From NCBI GenBank assembly GCA_907164885.2, contig OU015493.1, positions 51,533,996 to 51,597,995 of the forward strand: a stretch of 64,000 nt of DNA. The letters run 5' to 3'. The notes beneath the pieces are model-generated. The model worked only from the letters and a program-made list of their open reading frames with translations. It was not told the origin of the DNA and ran no database searches. The DNA comes from Dolomedes plantarius. Taxonomy: Eukaryota; Arthropoda; Arachnida; Araneae; Dolomedidae. Within the stretch, counting starts at the first letter, position 1, and every line of letters begins with the position of its first letter. The position numbers were made by a program, and so were the translations under genes. Shown one piece after another: positions 1 through 13,088 of the stretch.

Positions 1-1208
1 AACAATAAATAAACATTGGTTTAAAGTACTTTATTTTTCATGAAAATACAACTGTTCATTTTAAAAGTGAAAGATATATTTTAGTGTTATATATCTTACG
101 AAAAAAAAAAGTTCCCTTCTCATCTGTTGTTTCCAATAAAATAAGAGAGTTCGTCTCGTCTCTCTTTAACGTGGAATTTCATGCCACACCATGCTAAAGA
201 AAAGTTGCGATGAACGTCTGACTAGAGAGAATTATTTCACAAAATCGATCAATAACCGCCGTTTTCTAAGGTGTTATCGCACTTTGAGAGTTTTTCTTCT
301 CCATCAGAAAACTTGCACAAGTAGGTACGACTTCCGGCCAATTGTTGATTGATTTGTGAGTGTATTCTTTAGAAGAAACTGGCTTCCACATTTGATTAAA
401 TTGTTTCTGATTGTTTAACGTATCTTTCCAAATTCCTCGTAAGCGGCGTTTAATTCTATAGCTCAATGCAAAAACAAAGTATATGCCATGAAAATGTACC
501 GATGGAGAAGTGAAGAATTGCAGCACGTAAAAAAAGGACACCATAGCATAGAACCTGGCGTGAATAGCTAAAATACATCGCAAATCTCTGGACTTGTCAA
601 GAATTCCGATTTCTGAGAACAGTTTCTCAAACATGGAATTGCTAATTACATGGTTTGTTTCTTCGCTTCATTTCTGTCCTTGACTCCGAAATTCGAGCAC
701 ATTTTACCTGAACTCAGCCTGACCTATCTATATACATGATTGAACTAAACCAATAATAATACTGCATTTTATGGCTTCTCTGAAACTTAGAGATTCAGGT
801 TGAGTGAATCTAATTCTATTGCTGTTGAATAGTTTTGGTGTATGAAAAGTGCTGACACTCAACAATTTCGCATTGGAAGAATATGCTGTATCTCTAAAAA
901 TCCTAGGAAGCCAAGCTTTGAGTTTCACAAAGAAAACAACTGTTGAAATCCATTGAAAGATTATTTGATTTCTTTTTTGCTCTGTGTAAATTTTAAATTC
1001 CAATTTTTTTTATCCTGTTCCTCTTTGAAAACGGATAGTTATCTATGAAATGAAATAATTTTTTTTGTTATGTTGCAAACGGACACTCTCTTACAAACAT
1101 GTAATTACTATTGCAGTATCTCAAGATTGTTTTGTTTTTCGAAATGAATAGATTTTAAGAAATAATTTTAACCGAAAAATTTAGAGTTGTGCAGATTGTT
1201 CGAATATT
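1..1208. other. Unassigned AT-rich sequence with two unrecognised minus-strand ORFs
   Basis: Two minus-strand ORFs of 122 codons (266-634) and 91 codons (728-1003) lie here. I recognise no domain, signal peptide or repeat in either. They have no supported splice partners, and ORFs of this size can occur by chance. They are not called as genes. Confidence 0.4.
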
Positions 1209-1665
1209 ATAAAAAAATTTTTTTTACCATGTTTTTATTAACTCGGTTTCTTGTTTGTTTGTATGTTTGTGTGTTTGTCTAGTCCAAATCTTGCAATGGA
1301 TTTTTAACTAACTTCCCAACTAGCTAGACATTTGAAACTCTTAGAATAGCTCAGAACACGATGACAATGCATTTTTTTAATACTTTTAGCCATCTTAAGC
1401 AGATTTTTACCATGTTTTTATTATTTTCAGTTAATTTTGTTTTGTAGACTGGTGGAGCCATCTATCGGCCGGATCGAGAACGAAAAGTTAAACGCAAGTT
1501 AACTTCCAATTAACTTCATTTTCTTTCAAGTTGATGGGATAATTCATCAAAAAATTATTTAAAAAGTAATTATTAATACATAGAATTGAAAGTTTATATG
1601 ATTCAACTGAAAATTTAAAAACATGGTATATAAAAAGTTCTTTTTAACTTGTAATTATTTTCTTT
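1209..1665 (+). repeat. Dispersed repeat family, copy A
   Basis: About 450 bp matching, in inverted orientation, 42550-42940 and 61742-62168. Shared landmarks are a GTTTGTTTGTATG-type run, the block AACTAACTTCCCAACTAGC, a block around ACACGATGACAATGCA, and a tail running through GATGGGATAATTCATC to a TTCTTTTTAACTTGTAATT-like end. The phrase TTTTTACCATGTTTTTATTA occurs twice inside this copy, so it may carry an internal duplication. There is no coding capacity. It could be a LINE 3' tail or a non-autonomous DNA element; the family is not recognised. Confidence 0.7.
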
Positions 1666-3058
1666 TCTTTTTTTAATGAATTAAAATTTTTTGGCATTAT
1701 TACTTTTATAAAGGATTTTGGTAAAATGGTATGTGTATGTTTTTGAGGCATTTTATTTTCTCTGGACTATAAGTAAAATGATCTTAATTTTAAAACTGCT
1801 CCAGTGCTGTGTCGAAATTTGAAAGCGGAAATGAACATATTTTACCCATTAATCTCCAGGTTTTTTAGTCAATGCTATCGCTTTCATCTAATTTCTTTTA
1901 TCTCATATACGAAGTTAATATCGTTTAGATGTCGGTCTATGTAATTTAAAATTATATATTTGGTTATGAAACTACACCTTTTATTCTCCTTTACAAAGTT
2001 GTAGCTGGAAAAAAATGTTTTCCATATAAATCCACCAAGGGTTGTTACCAGAGGTGAGAATTTTAGAAGGACGTACCAATGCTAGAAGGACGAATCTAGG
2101 TTTTGCATCCATTTCATTTTCATAAATTTTGACGAGCCCTTGCCTCTCTCTCAATTTTTTGTGGTCTAGACAGTAATCTAGGTCAAAAATTGGAATCTAA
2201 AACGGCATACGTTTATGGGCGTGTCGAAAAAGTCGGAGAAAATTATAAAGCTAAGGGTGTATTTAACTATGCTATCAAAGGCGGAATTAGATAAAAATCG
2301 TACTTAAGAGTAAATCAGCAGGAAGTCAAAAATTAAATTTACACTGAAATAAAAACGGAAAACAGCAGATATTTACACACAATGTTTGCTAATTTGGGTG
2401 TAATATTTTTAACTCCTGATATTTCATCCGATTTTGCTCGAACTTACAAGTGAAATCCGATTCCATGGCAGGAAACGAAGCAAACACATGCAGGCGACTT
2501 CAAAATAATTCAGTGGCAGTTCATGGTGAGTACAAAAGAAATACTGATAGGCGCAGTCGAGAAGCATTTCCTGATATCACTTCAACAATTCGTAGTCAAT
2601 TCTTACCGGCTGGTTTCCAGCAATCTCTACCGAGAACAGAGAGCGAAGAATAACCAACCTTAGTCTTCTCATAACTTTTCCTTTTGAGGGGAAAGGTAAA
2701 AAGTGAGTCCTGCAGTGGCCGCAAAGGAACAGTCCTTAATAAAAACGTGTCTCTTATTTTGAGTGATAAATGAGAAAACTTAAGCGAAGTTCTCATGCTG
2801 CTCGCTAAACAATCCAATTTTAGCAGTCAAAGTTCAGCAAAAGGAAAACAGAGATACTTGGCCACACTTTGCCACGTTTTTGAGCTGATGTAGATGTTGA
2901 AGGGTGGCCGAGAAACTGTCTCCGACAATTTCCCCTCACACTGGACTCGAATTGAAGGCACATGGGAAAAATAAGTATCCTCTTCGGCTCGCCGGCAAAT
3001 TTCAGCGCATGAGGAGGCTAAAAAGAAATAAAAGTCTGTGTAAGAAATTATATATACA
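1666..3058. other. Unassigned; possible 3' UTR exon of the stathmin-like gene
   Basis: No recognisable gene. On the minus strand a good splice acceptor (pyrimidine-rich tract then TAG) precedes position 3017, and a stop-free stretch of about 60 codons follows it. Because the stathmin-like gene has a splice donor just after its stop codon at 5552, this could be a 3' UTR exon. That link is inference only. Confidence 0.25.
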
Positions 3059-3410
3059 CTAGATTTATTACCCGGCTTCGCTCGGGATTCAGTTTGTTGT
3101 TGTTATTATTTTTTTTTTCAATGATTAGCCTCATGTTATGATGTTCTAAAATTATAACAACTCTTAAACAAATTAATTTCATTTTTCAGTAGTGAAAAAT
3201 TCATTTATTAAATAAATTGTTGTTATTTTAATACTTGCCAGTACACAACATTTTTTGTTTATTTTTTTATCATCTGCGACAATATATAATTCTGATTGAT
3301 TCCTTGCTCTAGACATTCCCTCATATAGCTGACCATGTGAAACACAGCAAATCTGATAATGATTGTAGAAAAAGTATATACACATATTTCATGCTCGGAA
3401 TTCTTTCTCA
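3059..3410 (-). pseudogene. Autonomous Helitron remnant: helicase C-terminus plus 3' end
   Basis: The minus-strand ORF at 3179-3385 contains SHGQLYEGMSRARNQSELYI, which matches the C-terminal motif of Helitron Pif1-type helicases (usually FSHGQLYV.CSR.....L.I). Downstream on the same strand lies a GC-rich hairpin (CCCGAGCGAAGCCGGG at 3086-3071), then a short AT spacer, then CTAG at 3062-3059. Hairpin plus CTAG is the canonical Helitron 3' terminus, so the reading frame, the end and the orientation agree. The Rep/HUH nuclease and the rest of the helicase are absent, so this is a 5'-truncated relic. RepHel proteins normally exceed 1,000 residues. Confidence 0.75.
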
Positions 3411-3922
3411 AAACTAAATCGTCTGCTACGTTTCAATGTCACTTTCAGACTTTCATAATTAGAATATACACGGATTTGCATGAAATGGATTGAGAAAACA
3501 CATTCATTGAAAATGAATGACTTTCCATCTTTATATTTTAATTTTTAAAAAGAAATATTCCGGCGTTGCCACGTGTATGAAAATAATATATCAAATTCAT
3601 TCTTGCATGCGTCAATATATGAATAAATCACGTTTTTAATTCATGTCTATTTATTTTTACGCAAATGTTATAAATTAATCGGCAACAATGAAATTTTACA
3701 ATGGCTTTGAACAAAGATATCCGTTGATACCGTGCAAAGTTGTTCTAACAGAATTCGGGAATGGAACATCGTAGTGGGATGAAAATAGTCACATTCATCC
3801 TGATTTTCCAAGCACATTAAACCCTGTAAATTTCATCAAGGTAGAGCTCACGGTTCTTGATTTTTTGTGACTCACACACACATACAAACACGACCCATTT
3901 CCCTTTTCTGCTTTATATATGA

Positions 3923-4690
3923 CTAGCTGAAAACCAATACTTCGCTACGGAGTACATTCAAATTAAATACAACAGTCAATGTATACAATTAATGCCAAAA
4001 ATATGTATAAATATAATTATAATAAATACAACGATCAATGTATGCAATTGATGTAAAAAAAACAAAAAAACAAATACATTTATAAAAAAATCGTAGCGTA
4101 TATTTTTATGGACAAAATAATGTAGAAGAAAATATTCAAATTGAATCTAATGGAACATACTAAAGAATATAGTACAGTTAATATAGTACAATTTGAGGAA
4201 CATATCTTTTCTTGTATTTTAATATTTTTTTGGATAATGTCCAATCGTCTGCCGCATTAGAAAGAAAACTTTTTTTGTCTATTTCGTTGTATGCACGTGA
4301 CGATAAATTTATTTAAAGTACCAGAAAAAGAAATCACGTGATCAGCATTTAATAAAATAAATTCTAAAAATTAATCTTCAAAAATTCACCAAAAATCAGA
4401 AAATCGAGGTAAAGATTCGAAAAAGATCTCATTTCAAAGGAATTTTTATAATCTTTCTCGTGATATAAATTTTATAACCCTCAAATTATCATTTTAAATG
4501 CAAATCCTAAAAAGTTACAAAAACAGCTTAAAAATTTAATTTTAAAAAATCTAAGAAGAATTTTTCAAAAATCTTTCTTAGTGTACCCCTAAACTATAAG
4601 AAGAATCGCCATGCAAAATATCAGCCCTTTAGGTCCAGCGGTTTGGTCTGTGCGTTGTATGTCAGTCAGTGAGTGAGTCAGTTACGGAAC
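3923..4690 (-). mobile_element. Non-autonomous Helitron copy, inverted
   Basis: This is a reverse-complement relative of the tandem units at 62375-64000. CTAG at 3923-3926 is the 3' end, next to the hairpin-forming TTCGCTACGGAG segment. The distal end shows the conserved block AGCCCTTTAGGTCCAGCGG, then a run of GTCA/GTGA repeats and GTTACGGAACT. The terminal TCTATATATA expected at the 5' end is missing; the sequence diverges at about 4691. It is non-coding. Confidence 0.8.
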
Positions 4691-5549
4691 TTACGGCTTA
4701 AAGTACGAGACGTAAACAACATATGGAACAGATGTAGTAAACGTAATAAGTTGGAAAACAAACTTACAGCTGGCTTTATTAAACTCGTAGGCGCACACGG
4801 GATCTTAAAAACACATAAATACAAAAAATAAAATCTTAAAAATAATTAGAAATTTGTTAGGTGGGGGGATCCCCCCCCCCCCCAACCCTGCAACGCTTCG
4901 CGTTTAAAGATCTTTTTCAAGACAAAATTTTTAAAAATATGCATTTGCTAATCTGTGATTAGAAAAAATTACAGAGAAGGAAACTCTGCATAGCTTAATG
5001 TAGAAATATATATAGAAATTCAACTAATGCATCAATTTAAGTAATCGATGCTCCTTGTTAAGTGCGAAAATGTTCTAAGAAAAAATATAGTATCATCAAA
5101 ACCTGATCCAAAAATTAAAATAATTATATTCCTTTTTTATTAATCTCTGCCTCCTGCCTGAGTCAAAGGGAGCAGGCAGATGAATTAGATCTTTCGATGC
5201 TGTAAAAATCTATAGCGGCTGTACAGCTGGCATCAATGCAATATATTGCTGTTAATCGGGCTCGTGTCTTAAAGACACCGATAGGAGACATTAATTGTTT
5301 GCAATTGGCTTTACATCCAAAATAGCGAAATAGGAAAGTTTAATAGGTCAATGGGCTTCGCTACGAAATAGAGAGACAATTTAATTATGAAAAGAAAATA
5401 GTTAAATCATCTTTGAAATAGAAATTGCCATTTCTGATAACTGAATTTTATATAATTAATCCATTTTCAAGGTCCTTTAAATGCATTAGTTCTCTTCAGA
5501 ACCAGTATTCTCAAAGAAAATTTTATCAGCAAAAACCGAGTGAGCTCAC
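4691..5549. other. Unassigned; contains a G6-ATC-C-run tract
   Basis: No gene seen. At about 4862-4884 a G run is followed by ATC and a long C run, able to form a small hairpin. TTTATT near 5134 would read as AATAAA on the minus strand, a possible poly(A) signal about 0.4 kb past the stathmin-like stop codon if the 3' UTR is not spliced. Confidence 0.35.
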
Positions 5550-5656
5550 CTTCAGCTGCCTTCCACTTCCCCTTCATTGTGTTGGCCGTTGGGCGTTTCG
5601 CCCTTGTTGAACATTTTCTGGGCTTGACGAGCAACGCGGCATTTCTCCTCCAGAAT
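5550..5656 (-). CDS. Stathmin-like gene, exon 4 (last coding exon)
   Basis: A minus-strand acceptor (CCTCGGTAG) lies just above 5656. The exon reads 34 residues, starting ILEEKCRVARQAQKMF, then a polar Asn/Gly/Glu-rich tail ending EGS, then TGA at 5554-5552. Phase 0 matches the end of exon 3, and the joined sequence ..KAEERRLT-ILEEKCR.. continues the charged helix. Two bases after the stop is a consensus donor (AG|GTGAGC from 5549), so an intron in the 3' UTR is likely. The total protein is 110 residues, shorter than stathmins (about 150 residues), because the long C-terminal tubulin-binding helix is cut to roughly 35-40 residues. Confidence 0.75.
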
Positions 5657-8600
5657 CTACCGAGGAATCAGAAAAATAAATTGAATGCATGTGTTAGTCA
5701 ACGGCTGCAGCAGGCATTTAACGTAGTTTATAAGGCAAATTAAGTTTCCTCCAATAGTATTTTCACATCTTTTTTTATTATTATTATTATGCAGAAACCT
5801 GTGAACAAAGTCCTTAGGTATACAGAATAAAAGGGGGAAATACAAAACTGCAAAGGAAAACAATATAGAAAATACATAAACAACAAAAGCAACTGAGACA
5901 AAATTCTCATACGATCACGGGCCTCCCAATAACGTTATGTACAGAGAACGCCCAGTTAAGGCGTAGAAGAAGATGATGTGCTTACATGTTGTCAATGTAA
6001 GCGCATCATCTCCTTTAAAGGACCTTTAAAGGTGCTTACATGCTTACAATGTTGTCGGAATTGCAAAGAGGGCATATAGGAAAATTATTTAAATGTTATT
6101 TAAATGCACAGCCAGGCAGTCTTTAGGTTTAATTTTAGGTAACATATTTAATGTATTTGGAGCCAAATTATCTTTATTAGTTAGAAATATAATGAAACGA
6201 GGACGTTCCACATAATGAACAAGGAATCACTGGCAGAGAGGGTTTTGCAGTTCTAGCAGGTAAATAGATCCCCTTACAAGAGGATAAGATAAAATGCCTT
6301 TCAAGGTTACCTCTATGAAGTTCGTTCCTTTGACTGTAAATGATCTTCGGAACTTTTTATTTAGAAAAACGAGAGAAATTTTCACAAATATTTTACCTCA
6401 CGCAAAAATTGTAAGGAAAAATGTTATTCTTTTTCCCTTTAAAACGATTAAAAATGTATCAATTACAGTTTTACAGGTATTTTAAACAAATAATTAAGAA
6501 ACCCTTCCCAAGCACAAAAAGGGAAAAAAGTGTGCCAATAGAGCTGTTGGTTCGGCAGATATATCTAAAACCAAACTCACTTTAAATTTTTAATCTTAAA
6601 TTGTTTGCAAACACAAAATTTGAATTTGTTCATAAATTTGTATATACAATATAATTGTCTTTGCAAAAAGACTCGTTTGAGAGGAAAATCATTATGAAAT
6701 ATATATATAAATGAATACAGTAAAATTTTGTGCCCCAGACACTCTCAATTATTATTCTCGTCATTATGTTGTGTTAAAAAGTTATTCTTTCACGATGTCT
6801 TGTGCAGCACTTCGTGGGAACCAATACATTGAGACATTGTGAAAAGTCCCATTGTCTTCACGACAGGCAACGTGTTCGTCGATTTTGAAGTCATTCCTAT
6901 AATGATTCAGTGGCATTCAATTTGAGATAATGTAAGAATTTTAGAGATATTAATAATCTCAATGATATCTTCTGCGGCTGCGTTAGACTGAAATCCATTA
7001 GTCGTCATTTAAAAGTAAAATGCTGTTAAAAGCATTTAATTCTATACTTTTCTACTAGGACATTTTGAGAACTGATGGTTACCTTGGACCTGCGAAAAAC
7101 TTCTGACTGCAAGTTTCCTACGATATCCGGATAATAGCAGCATGATGATTGCCGAAATTTTCTAGACATGTTTAAAACAACTTATCTCGAAATTGGAGTA
7201 AAAAGCGTGTCTACCGAAAAGACTTTGTATGCTAGCTCGAACAACAATTGTGTTTTGGTTTTGCTACTGATTTTGTTAAAAAATGATAGCTTCTAAAAAA
7301 ATGGAGAATTAGGTCATTTTCAACGCCTTATACAATGAAATAACTTTCAGTAGAATTTTATGATCTGTTTTAAGCCAGAATTTTAGTCTTATGGAGGTTT
7401 TCTAAAAGGAGCTAAGACAATATCCTTCGCAAATCACTCTATTCCTCTGTCAGTAGTCAACCTCTTTCGCAAACTGAGATGTACGCCCATGAGAAATGAA
7501 ATATCTTCAAACAAGCTATTCGAATCTTAATTATCACAATTTAAATATTTCCGAATTAATAATTTTTTTACAGATATATTACCATAAATATTTAACTCTG
7601 ACGCAAATCTCTGAGTATCTGATTAAAAGGCGATTAATTTTGGCAACTAGTGTTTCGTATTTGAAAGACTTAATATAAAAAAGACTTAATATAAAAATAC
7701 AATAACAGCATTTTAATAAGCAGCTTTTGATTTATACAGATAAATATGTCCAAAAGTAAATATTTTCTATTTTCAATTCGGCAAGCACTTATCTTGAAGA
7801 CATTCGCCCCTAAAAAAATAATCAAAAAACTCCATTTTTTCTTATTTCATCTTCAGGTAGTTTACTTTGTGATGATTCGTTGAGGGGCTGCTTTGCGTAC
7901 TATCCCACTTCGCTCTATGTACTATTGAGAGAAGTCAATGAAGTTTTTGTAAAATTTGGAGAGCTCTAATTTTATCAGTGTGTGCTCATTTCGACATAGG
8001 TTTTATATATAAAATAGTTTTACTTAAAGTGGTATTTTATTTAGTACATTTCCTTTAACTCCATGAATAAATATTTAACACATACACGTTACACAGAACA
8101 CCCACTGGAAATTCAATAATACTGACATTAAGCGGTGTTATATATTTCCCCCACCCTTCTTTATGCAACTTTTATTATTTCATTTAACGTGGCAGCTGCG
8201 CAAGTATCTGTGGCCGCACTACCCCGAGTCATGAATAACTCAGTGCGCACGCATAGTTAGAATAAATTTAGCCTTCAGTCTGCCAGAAAACGATAGTGCC
8301 GAAGCAGAATACCGATGCAAGTCCGGGTCTGATTACGATTGACCGTTCTCTCTTCCGGGGTCGAAAACTTTATTGTAGATGCTAGAACGACGCATCCCCA
8401 CGCAACAACTACAAATGTGTGCGTGCATACACGAGCTAACGGAATTCGAATGAGTTACAGGCAGTGAAATTCGCTACCTACACAAAAGGAAGAATTTTGA
8501 AGTAAACGCACAAAGTAGTTGTATTTTATTCGGTTGCTTTCACAGAAAATCTTTTCAGCTGGTCACACTAAACGGACTGAGGAGGAGCCCCTTTTGAGCC

Positions 8601-9609
8601 GAGCATTCTCGAAGAAACATGTGTACACTTGTAATGTAATTCTCATGGCGAGCATTACATTACAACTTTATATTACAAGTCAGTCGCCACCTTATAACAT
8701 ACGACACGGCCATCTCCTGCTTACAGTCAGTGAGCCCAGTTTCGCTCTCGTTATAAGTCGCTCCTGAGGCCAGTGGGAAGCAGCCACTCTAAAAGTGGAA
8801 TTACTTGAATTTCTTTTCACCTTCTGTGGTGATGAATTATTTCTGTCGCCTCCCGTGCTCTCTATGCATATAAGCATTAGCTGACAAATAATTGTAATAA
8901 ACATGGCCATGGAAAGTGATGCCGAAAATTCGTCAGATACGTGCTCAAAAACTCCGTTAGCAAGATTAAAAAAAAAAAAAAACCATGCCCCGACTGTTGC
9001 AGGAGTGCACAACCGGATGTTCATGTCGACCTTTTCCGTCATCCCCAGAACACTTGCCTCAAAGTATTTTACATTAAAGTATACTTGAGGCAACAAGTTT
9101 TTAATTACACAGCAGCCGACTTAATTCATAATTTGCACCACTTTGTGAACGATTATATTGTCAGAGTGGATGTATCGATGTCCATGTCTTTCACATTTAA
9201 ACGTAAATGGCCACGGAAAAATTTTCACAGAGTTCAACTTAATGACATCCATAGCGGACAAAGTTTGCGATAGTTCATCGTTGTGGTGAGCGCAGTTATA
9301 TGTGATAGAGACCCTCGTGATACATCAGGCCTTCCTGGGTCAATTACAGATTCGTCTGCTGTAGGGCCGGCCGTTGAGACTGTGTTCGACGCCCTGCTTT
9401 ATCGCAAATTATATATTCAGTCATTTTTTATTTCTTTCGCTTGACATTCGCATAAGGTTCAGCATGAATCAAAAAGCATAAAGAGTAAAATGTTTCAGAA
9501 AAAACAGAGTTAATACTTGTTTCCTGAGGGGCTTTTCGATCACGAGGGGGAACACGGAGAGGGATCGAGACCAGATACTTAGTAGATTTGAATGAACATT
9601 GACACTTAC
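5657..9609 (-). other. Intron 3 of the stathmin-like gene
   Basis: Intron of 3.95 kb bounded by GTAAGT (donor starting at 9609) and TAG (5659-5657). It is AT-rich. A near-perfect 15-bp inverted repeat (GATGATGTGCTTACA and its complement) lies at 5968-6007. Small plus-strand ORFs near 8519-9273 include a lysine run encoded by poly-A; I see no domain in them. No element family is recognised here. Confidence 0.6.
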
Positions 9610-9696
9610 CGTCAGCCTCCTCTCTTCCGCTTTCTGCTGTTTTTGCTTCAGCTCTTCCACTGTCAGGTTATTCTGATTGTTCTGTTCTTCAAGGCG
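9610..9696 (-). CDS. Stathmin-like gene, exon 3
   Basis: Minus-strand exon of 87 nt (29 codons, phase 0 at both ends) with acceptor CTGTTGCAG above 9696 and donor GTAAGT from 9609. It begins RLEEQNNQNN and then reads LTVEELKQKQQKAEERR. The second part aligns with the signature at the start of the stathmin helix (LS.EEI..K...AEERR, established for the stathmin/Op18 family). It is the most diagnostic exon of the gene. The region should form a charged amphipathic helix. Placement between exons 2 and 4 is supported by matching phases and by the same strand and order. Confidence 0.8.
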
Positions 9697-11970
9697 CTGC
9701 AACAGAAAAGCGTTTGAAAGGTTAAAAGCCGAACAGAGTAACATAGGCCAATGACCGCGCAGCAAGGATCTGCTAGCATAATCCAGTGCCCAGCATGGTT
9801 GGTAACGAGCCAGGTTCATTTTCCTTTTTCTCGTAATCAGGAGGTATCCATCTGGACAATGTAAAATATTAAGAAAAGTCTTTAATCAATCGACTGGCGT
9901 ATTCTGAAAGAAGCTTTCGTTAACGGTTCGAAACATTTTATTTATAGAATAGGAACACTTTGATTTCTCAGACGACGATAATCATCTGTATATAAGCAGC
10001 TGTTAATTTAAATGAGGATATTTACATTCCCGTGAAAACAAATTGAAAGCCAGTTCCGATTTAGTTACCGTTTTTAATTTTTTTATTGATCATTGATATA
10101 ACCGAAATTCAACTATATATTTACTTTTAATTTGAGTTTTTACAAATTTTCAAGGATTTTTTTTCGTTTGTTTTACCATGAAGCTATTTAGAGTTAAAAA
10201 TCAAAGAAATCTGGTTAATATTGTTATAATATTTATAATACTGTTAGAATATTAATATAATAAAATAATTTTCAATATGTTATACACATTCTATATAAAT
10301 GTTTATGAGATGTTTTTGTAAATGATGAATGCTTAAATTACCTTCTGTTTTACTTCACCTTTGCGGACCGGATCGGGCTTTGAATTTACGAAAAGTGTAG
10401 ATCTCTACGATACAGATCCGAAGATCAAAATTTTTCAGACAAAAAAAAAAATACTAGACTTTTGAAATATAATTCACTAAATATAAACCGTCCAAGCCGA
10501 TGAGGCATGCGGCGTGTTTTAACCTGCTGTCCAGTGCTGACCAGTCGCTACTCAATAATTCTGAATACGCAACCGAGGGTCCGCCTGTTCGCTCTAATAC
10601 TTTAGTACTTAGGAGCCATGTCAAGTAGTACATACTACCGACTTTAGGCTCCACCGTCCCCTTTGGGAAATATAAAAGTCTCAAATTAGATTCCCAGTGA
10701 TACTCGTTTCACTGACATCTTTCAGAAGCATTTTATACTCTCTAATGTCGAATTTGCGGCAAACGAACCAACAGTAAAAAGACGATTATCTCGCTAAATA
10801 TTCGAACAGGCAATCCTCTTTCCTTCTTCAATAGATTATAGTCTCGCGCAAATAAGAAATATCTCACAGAACATTTCAAACAGTTACTCTCTGTTCATCA
10901 GCCGGAACCCAAACTTGCTGAAAAGTAAGTTACTGTGTCTCGAAATCGGTTTCAATTTATTAAGCAAAAGAACATTATCGCTTCTTAGAAAATGAACAAT
11001 ATGAATATTATGTTTTGAATTGCATCCTATAAATCTGGCAATTCTGTGAAAATAAAATTTTTATTGTCCGTTCTTAAGACGGTTGGTTACTTTCCATTTT
11101 TTTCCAATATAAATGAGGGAGAAAATGTTTTTCTAAATTAACATGATTTTATACCTTAGAGTGTATCGACCATTAGTGTCTCCAAATTAATGCAGTATAA
11201 GTAACTATGGCCTTACCACCAACTTGTTTTTTAATTAATTAGATATTTTTCTCAATATCCCTACTTGTATAACAATTTTACCTAATTGCTTGATAAGTAG
11301 GGAATATAATCAGGGAATAGTACAGTAAGGAAGAGAAAGATGTCGAGAGAGCACTGTTCGCGATATTCCGATAATTTTAAGCGGAGATTTTAATTTGGAT
11401 TTTTTAAAAAAACCGACGAGTTTATGGACGCGTATGTCGTATCTATCTGTGAGATGGAAGTTACCTGCGATTATTTCGTATTTAATTTGCTAAGGTGACC
11501 GTACTGTTATTTCACCTCGTTTAGACGGGCACGAACTCCTCAAGACAGCTGCAGATTGTCTTTATTCTAGATTATAATTTACAAAATAAAAGCGTGTTTC
11601 TTTCTATTTCAGTCTCTTAATGAATGGTGGAATAGTACTTTCACTTAAGAAACAGCTTTGAATTTCAAGCAACGAATTTGGTACGATATTGAAATTGCCT
11701 TCATTTCCTATGTAAACTAGGAATAGTGGGTGGCCCAACAGGTAGTCTAGAATATGTATGAATATAATGCTCATGTTTAGACAGGGTGAATGCTATTATA
11801 TACCGCCATTATGACTGTCACGTCTGTATTGATAGTTCAAATTTTCGACCCCAAAGCCAGTTTAGAGGGAAATAGTTTTGCTGAAAGAATTTTCCCCAGG
11901 AAATCATAGGCATAAATCCATCGTGGCAACCATGATGGGAGAAAATTCTGTTTTCAAACTTCGCACTCAC
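9697..11970 (-). other. Intron 2 of the stathmin-like gene
   Basis: Intron of 2.27 kb, donor GTGAGT from 11970. A minus-strand ORF of 76 codons at 10454-10684 lies in a slightly GC-richer patch but shows no known motif. Nothing else recognised. Confidence 0.6.
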
Positions 11971-12053
11971 CTGCTTCAGTTGCGGGGGCAGTTTTATCTC
12001 TTTGTTGGCTTCTTCCTCGTCCACCAGGATCTCGAAAGCGATGGGCTTCGGGA
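11971..12053 (-). CDS. Stathmin-like gene, exon 2
   Basis: Minus-strand exon of 83 nt. The acceptor is TTTTTCAG above 12053 and the donor CAG|GTGAGT starts at 11970. Its first two bases complete a Val codon begun in exon 1. It then reads PKPIAFEILVDEEEANKEIK followed by LPPQLKQ. In stathmins the equivalent position is the N-terminal beta-hairpin, ending in a PP-containing linker before the helix; AFEILVDE followed by LPP fits that pattern. The phase agrees with exon 3. Confidence 0.78.
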
Positions 12054-12832
12054 CTGAAAAATACAAAGGATCGGAAAATTCAGTGCTTGGACGCGTAATC
12101 TTATGAACAGTACGTTCATACAAAGACTGGACGATCGTTCAGCAGCCCGTTTCGTATGATCAACATCATCCGTCAACGTCATTACTTTCTGGGAACTTAC
12201 ACCAACGTAATCGTGTTTCACCCCTTGTTTAATTTCTCCATTATAATTTAAGTTAGCCATGCCACATTGGTTACTCGTACTCGTTCTAGTTAATTAGTTG
12301 ATTTTTCAGCTAATTAAACTATTCTTTCTCCCTCATTCATTGTCAAAACTATTTGTAAACTTGAGAACGGTTAATCTTATGTCACACACTAACTTTGATA
12401 CTGAGGATAAGGAGCTCTTGCTCCCTGGTGCCTCTATAGTGTGTTATGTCAATGTCAATGTCACCAACGTAGTCGGTTTCATTGGATGTTTGATTCGGTA
12501 TTTTTACTTGCTGATATGATAATATGTCGCTTTTTTTTTCAAATGTGGTGTTCACCATATTGCGACCACCACATTTTACTAGTAATTAACATCATAGGGT
12601 GTAACCATCAAATTATGGCTACAGGATCTTTGTAGGGAATAACCACATAAAATCGTTGGAAAAAGACCGCCAAGGCTATATTAGAAGGAACTAGTAGCCT
12701 TTTACTGGCACACAAAGTGAATTACTTTGAAACGACGCGACCAGATGAACGTGGAAGGCGGTAATGCTTAAACACGGGGAGCATTAGCAGAATGGCTACA
12801 CTCGTAAATTGTTGTTCTGATAACATACTTGC

Positions 12833-13088
12833 ATATGTCGCTCACTCCTTTCAACAACGTCATATGTCAAAAGCAAGATTTTTCAGGAGAGTGATTTGAA
12901 AGTTTAAAAGTACATTGAAATGTATTGAAAATAAATTTTAATTCTACTCTCTAGCGGTTAAATATTGAACGGGGAGATTTAAGGATATTGCAGGGATATG
13001 CTACTCTTTAAGGGCATTCTGAAAACAATCATAATTAAAAATCGCCGATTTTTGAGATATGACGTTGTTGAACGGAGTTAGCGATGTA
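12833..13088. mobile_element. MITE, TCACTCC family, short copy
   Basis: Terminal inverted repeats of about 25 bp: GTCGCTCACTCCTTTCAACA on the left and its degenerate complement on the right. It shares both ends and inner flanks, such as CTCTAGCGG and a block around GGGATATACTACTCTTT, with the longer element at 40062-41293, which carries about 0.97 kb more in the middle. This copy is therefore the internally deleted form, or the other has received an insert. The superfamily is not determined. Confidence 0.75.

Noticed and set aside
2450..2653. 67-codon plus-strand ORF with a donor-like GTGAGT
   Set aside because: No known motif and no acceptor-linked partner exon; one donor-like word is not enough.
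4862..4884. G-run/C-run as a terminator hairpin
   Set aside because: Eukaryotic context; a simple homopolymer tract explains it.
8519..9273. Overlapping small ORFs on both strands, some with poly-Lys
   Set aside because: Lys run comes from an A15-type tract; no recognisable motif in any frame.
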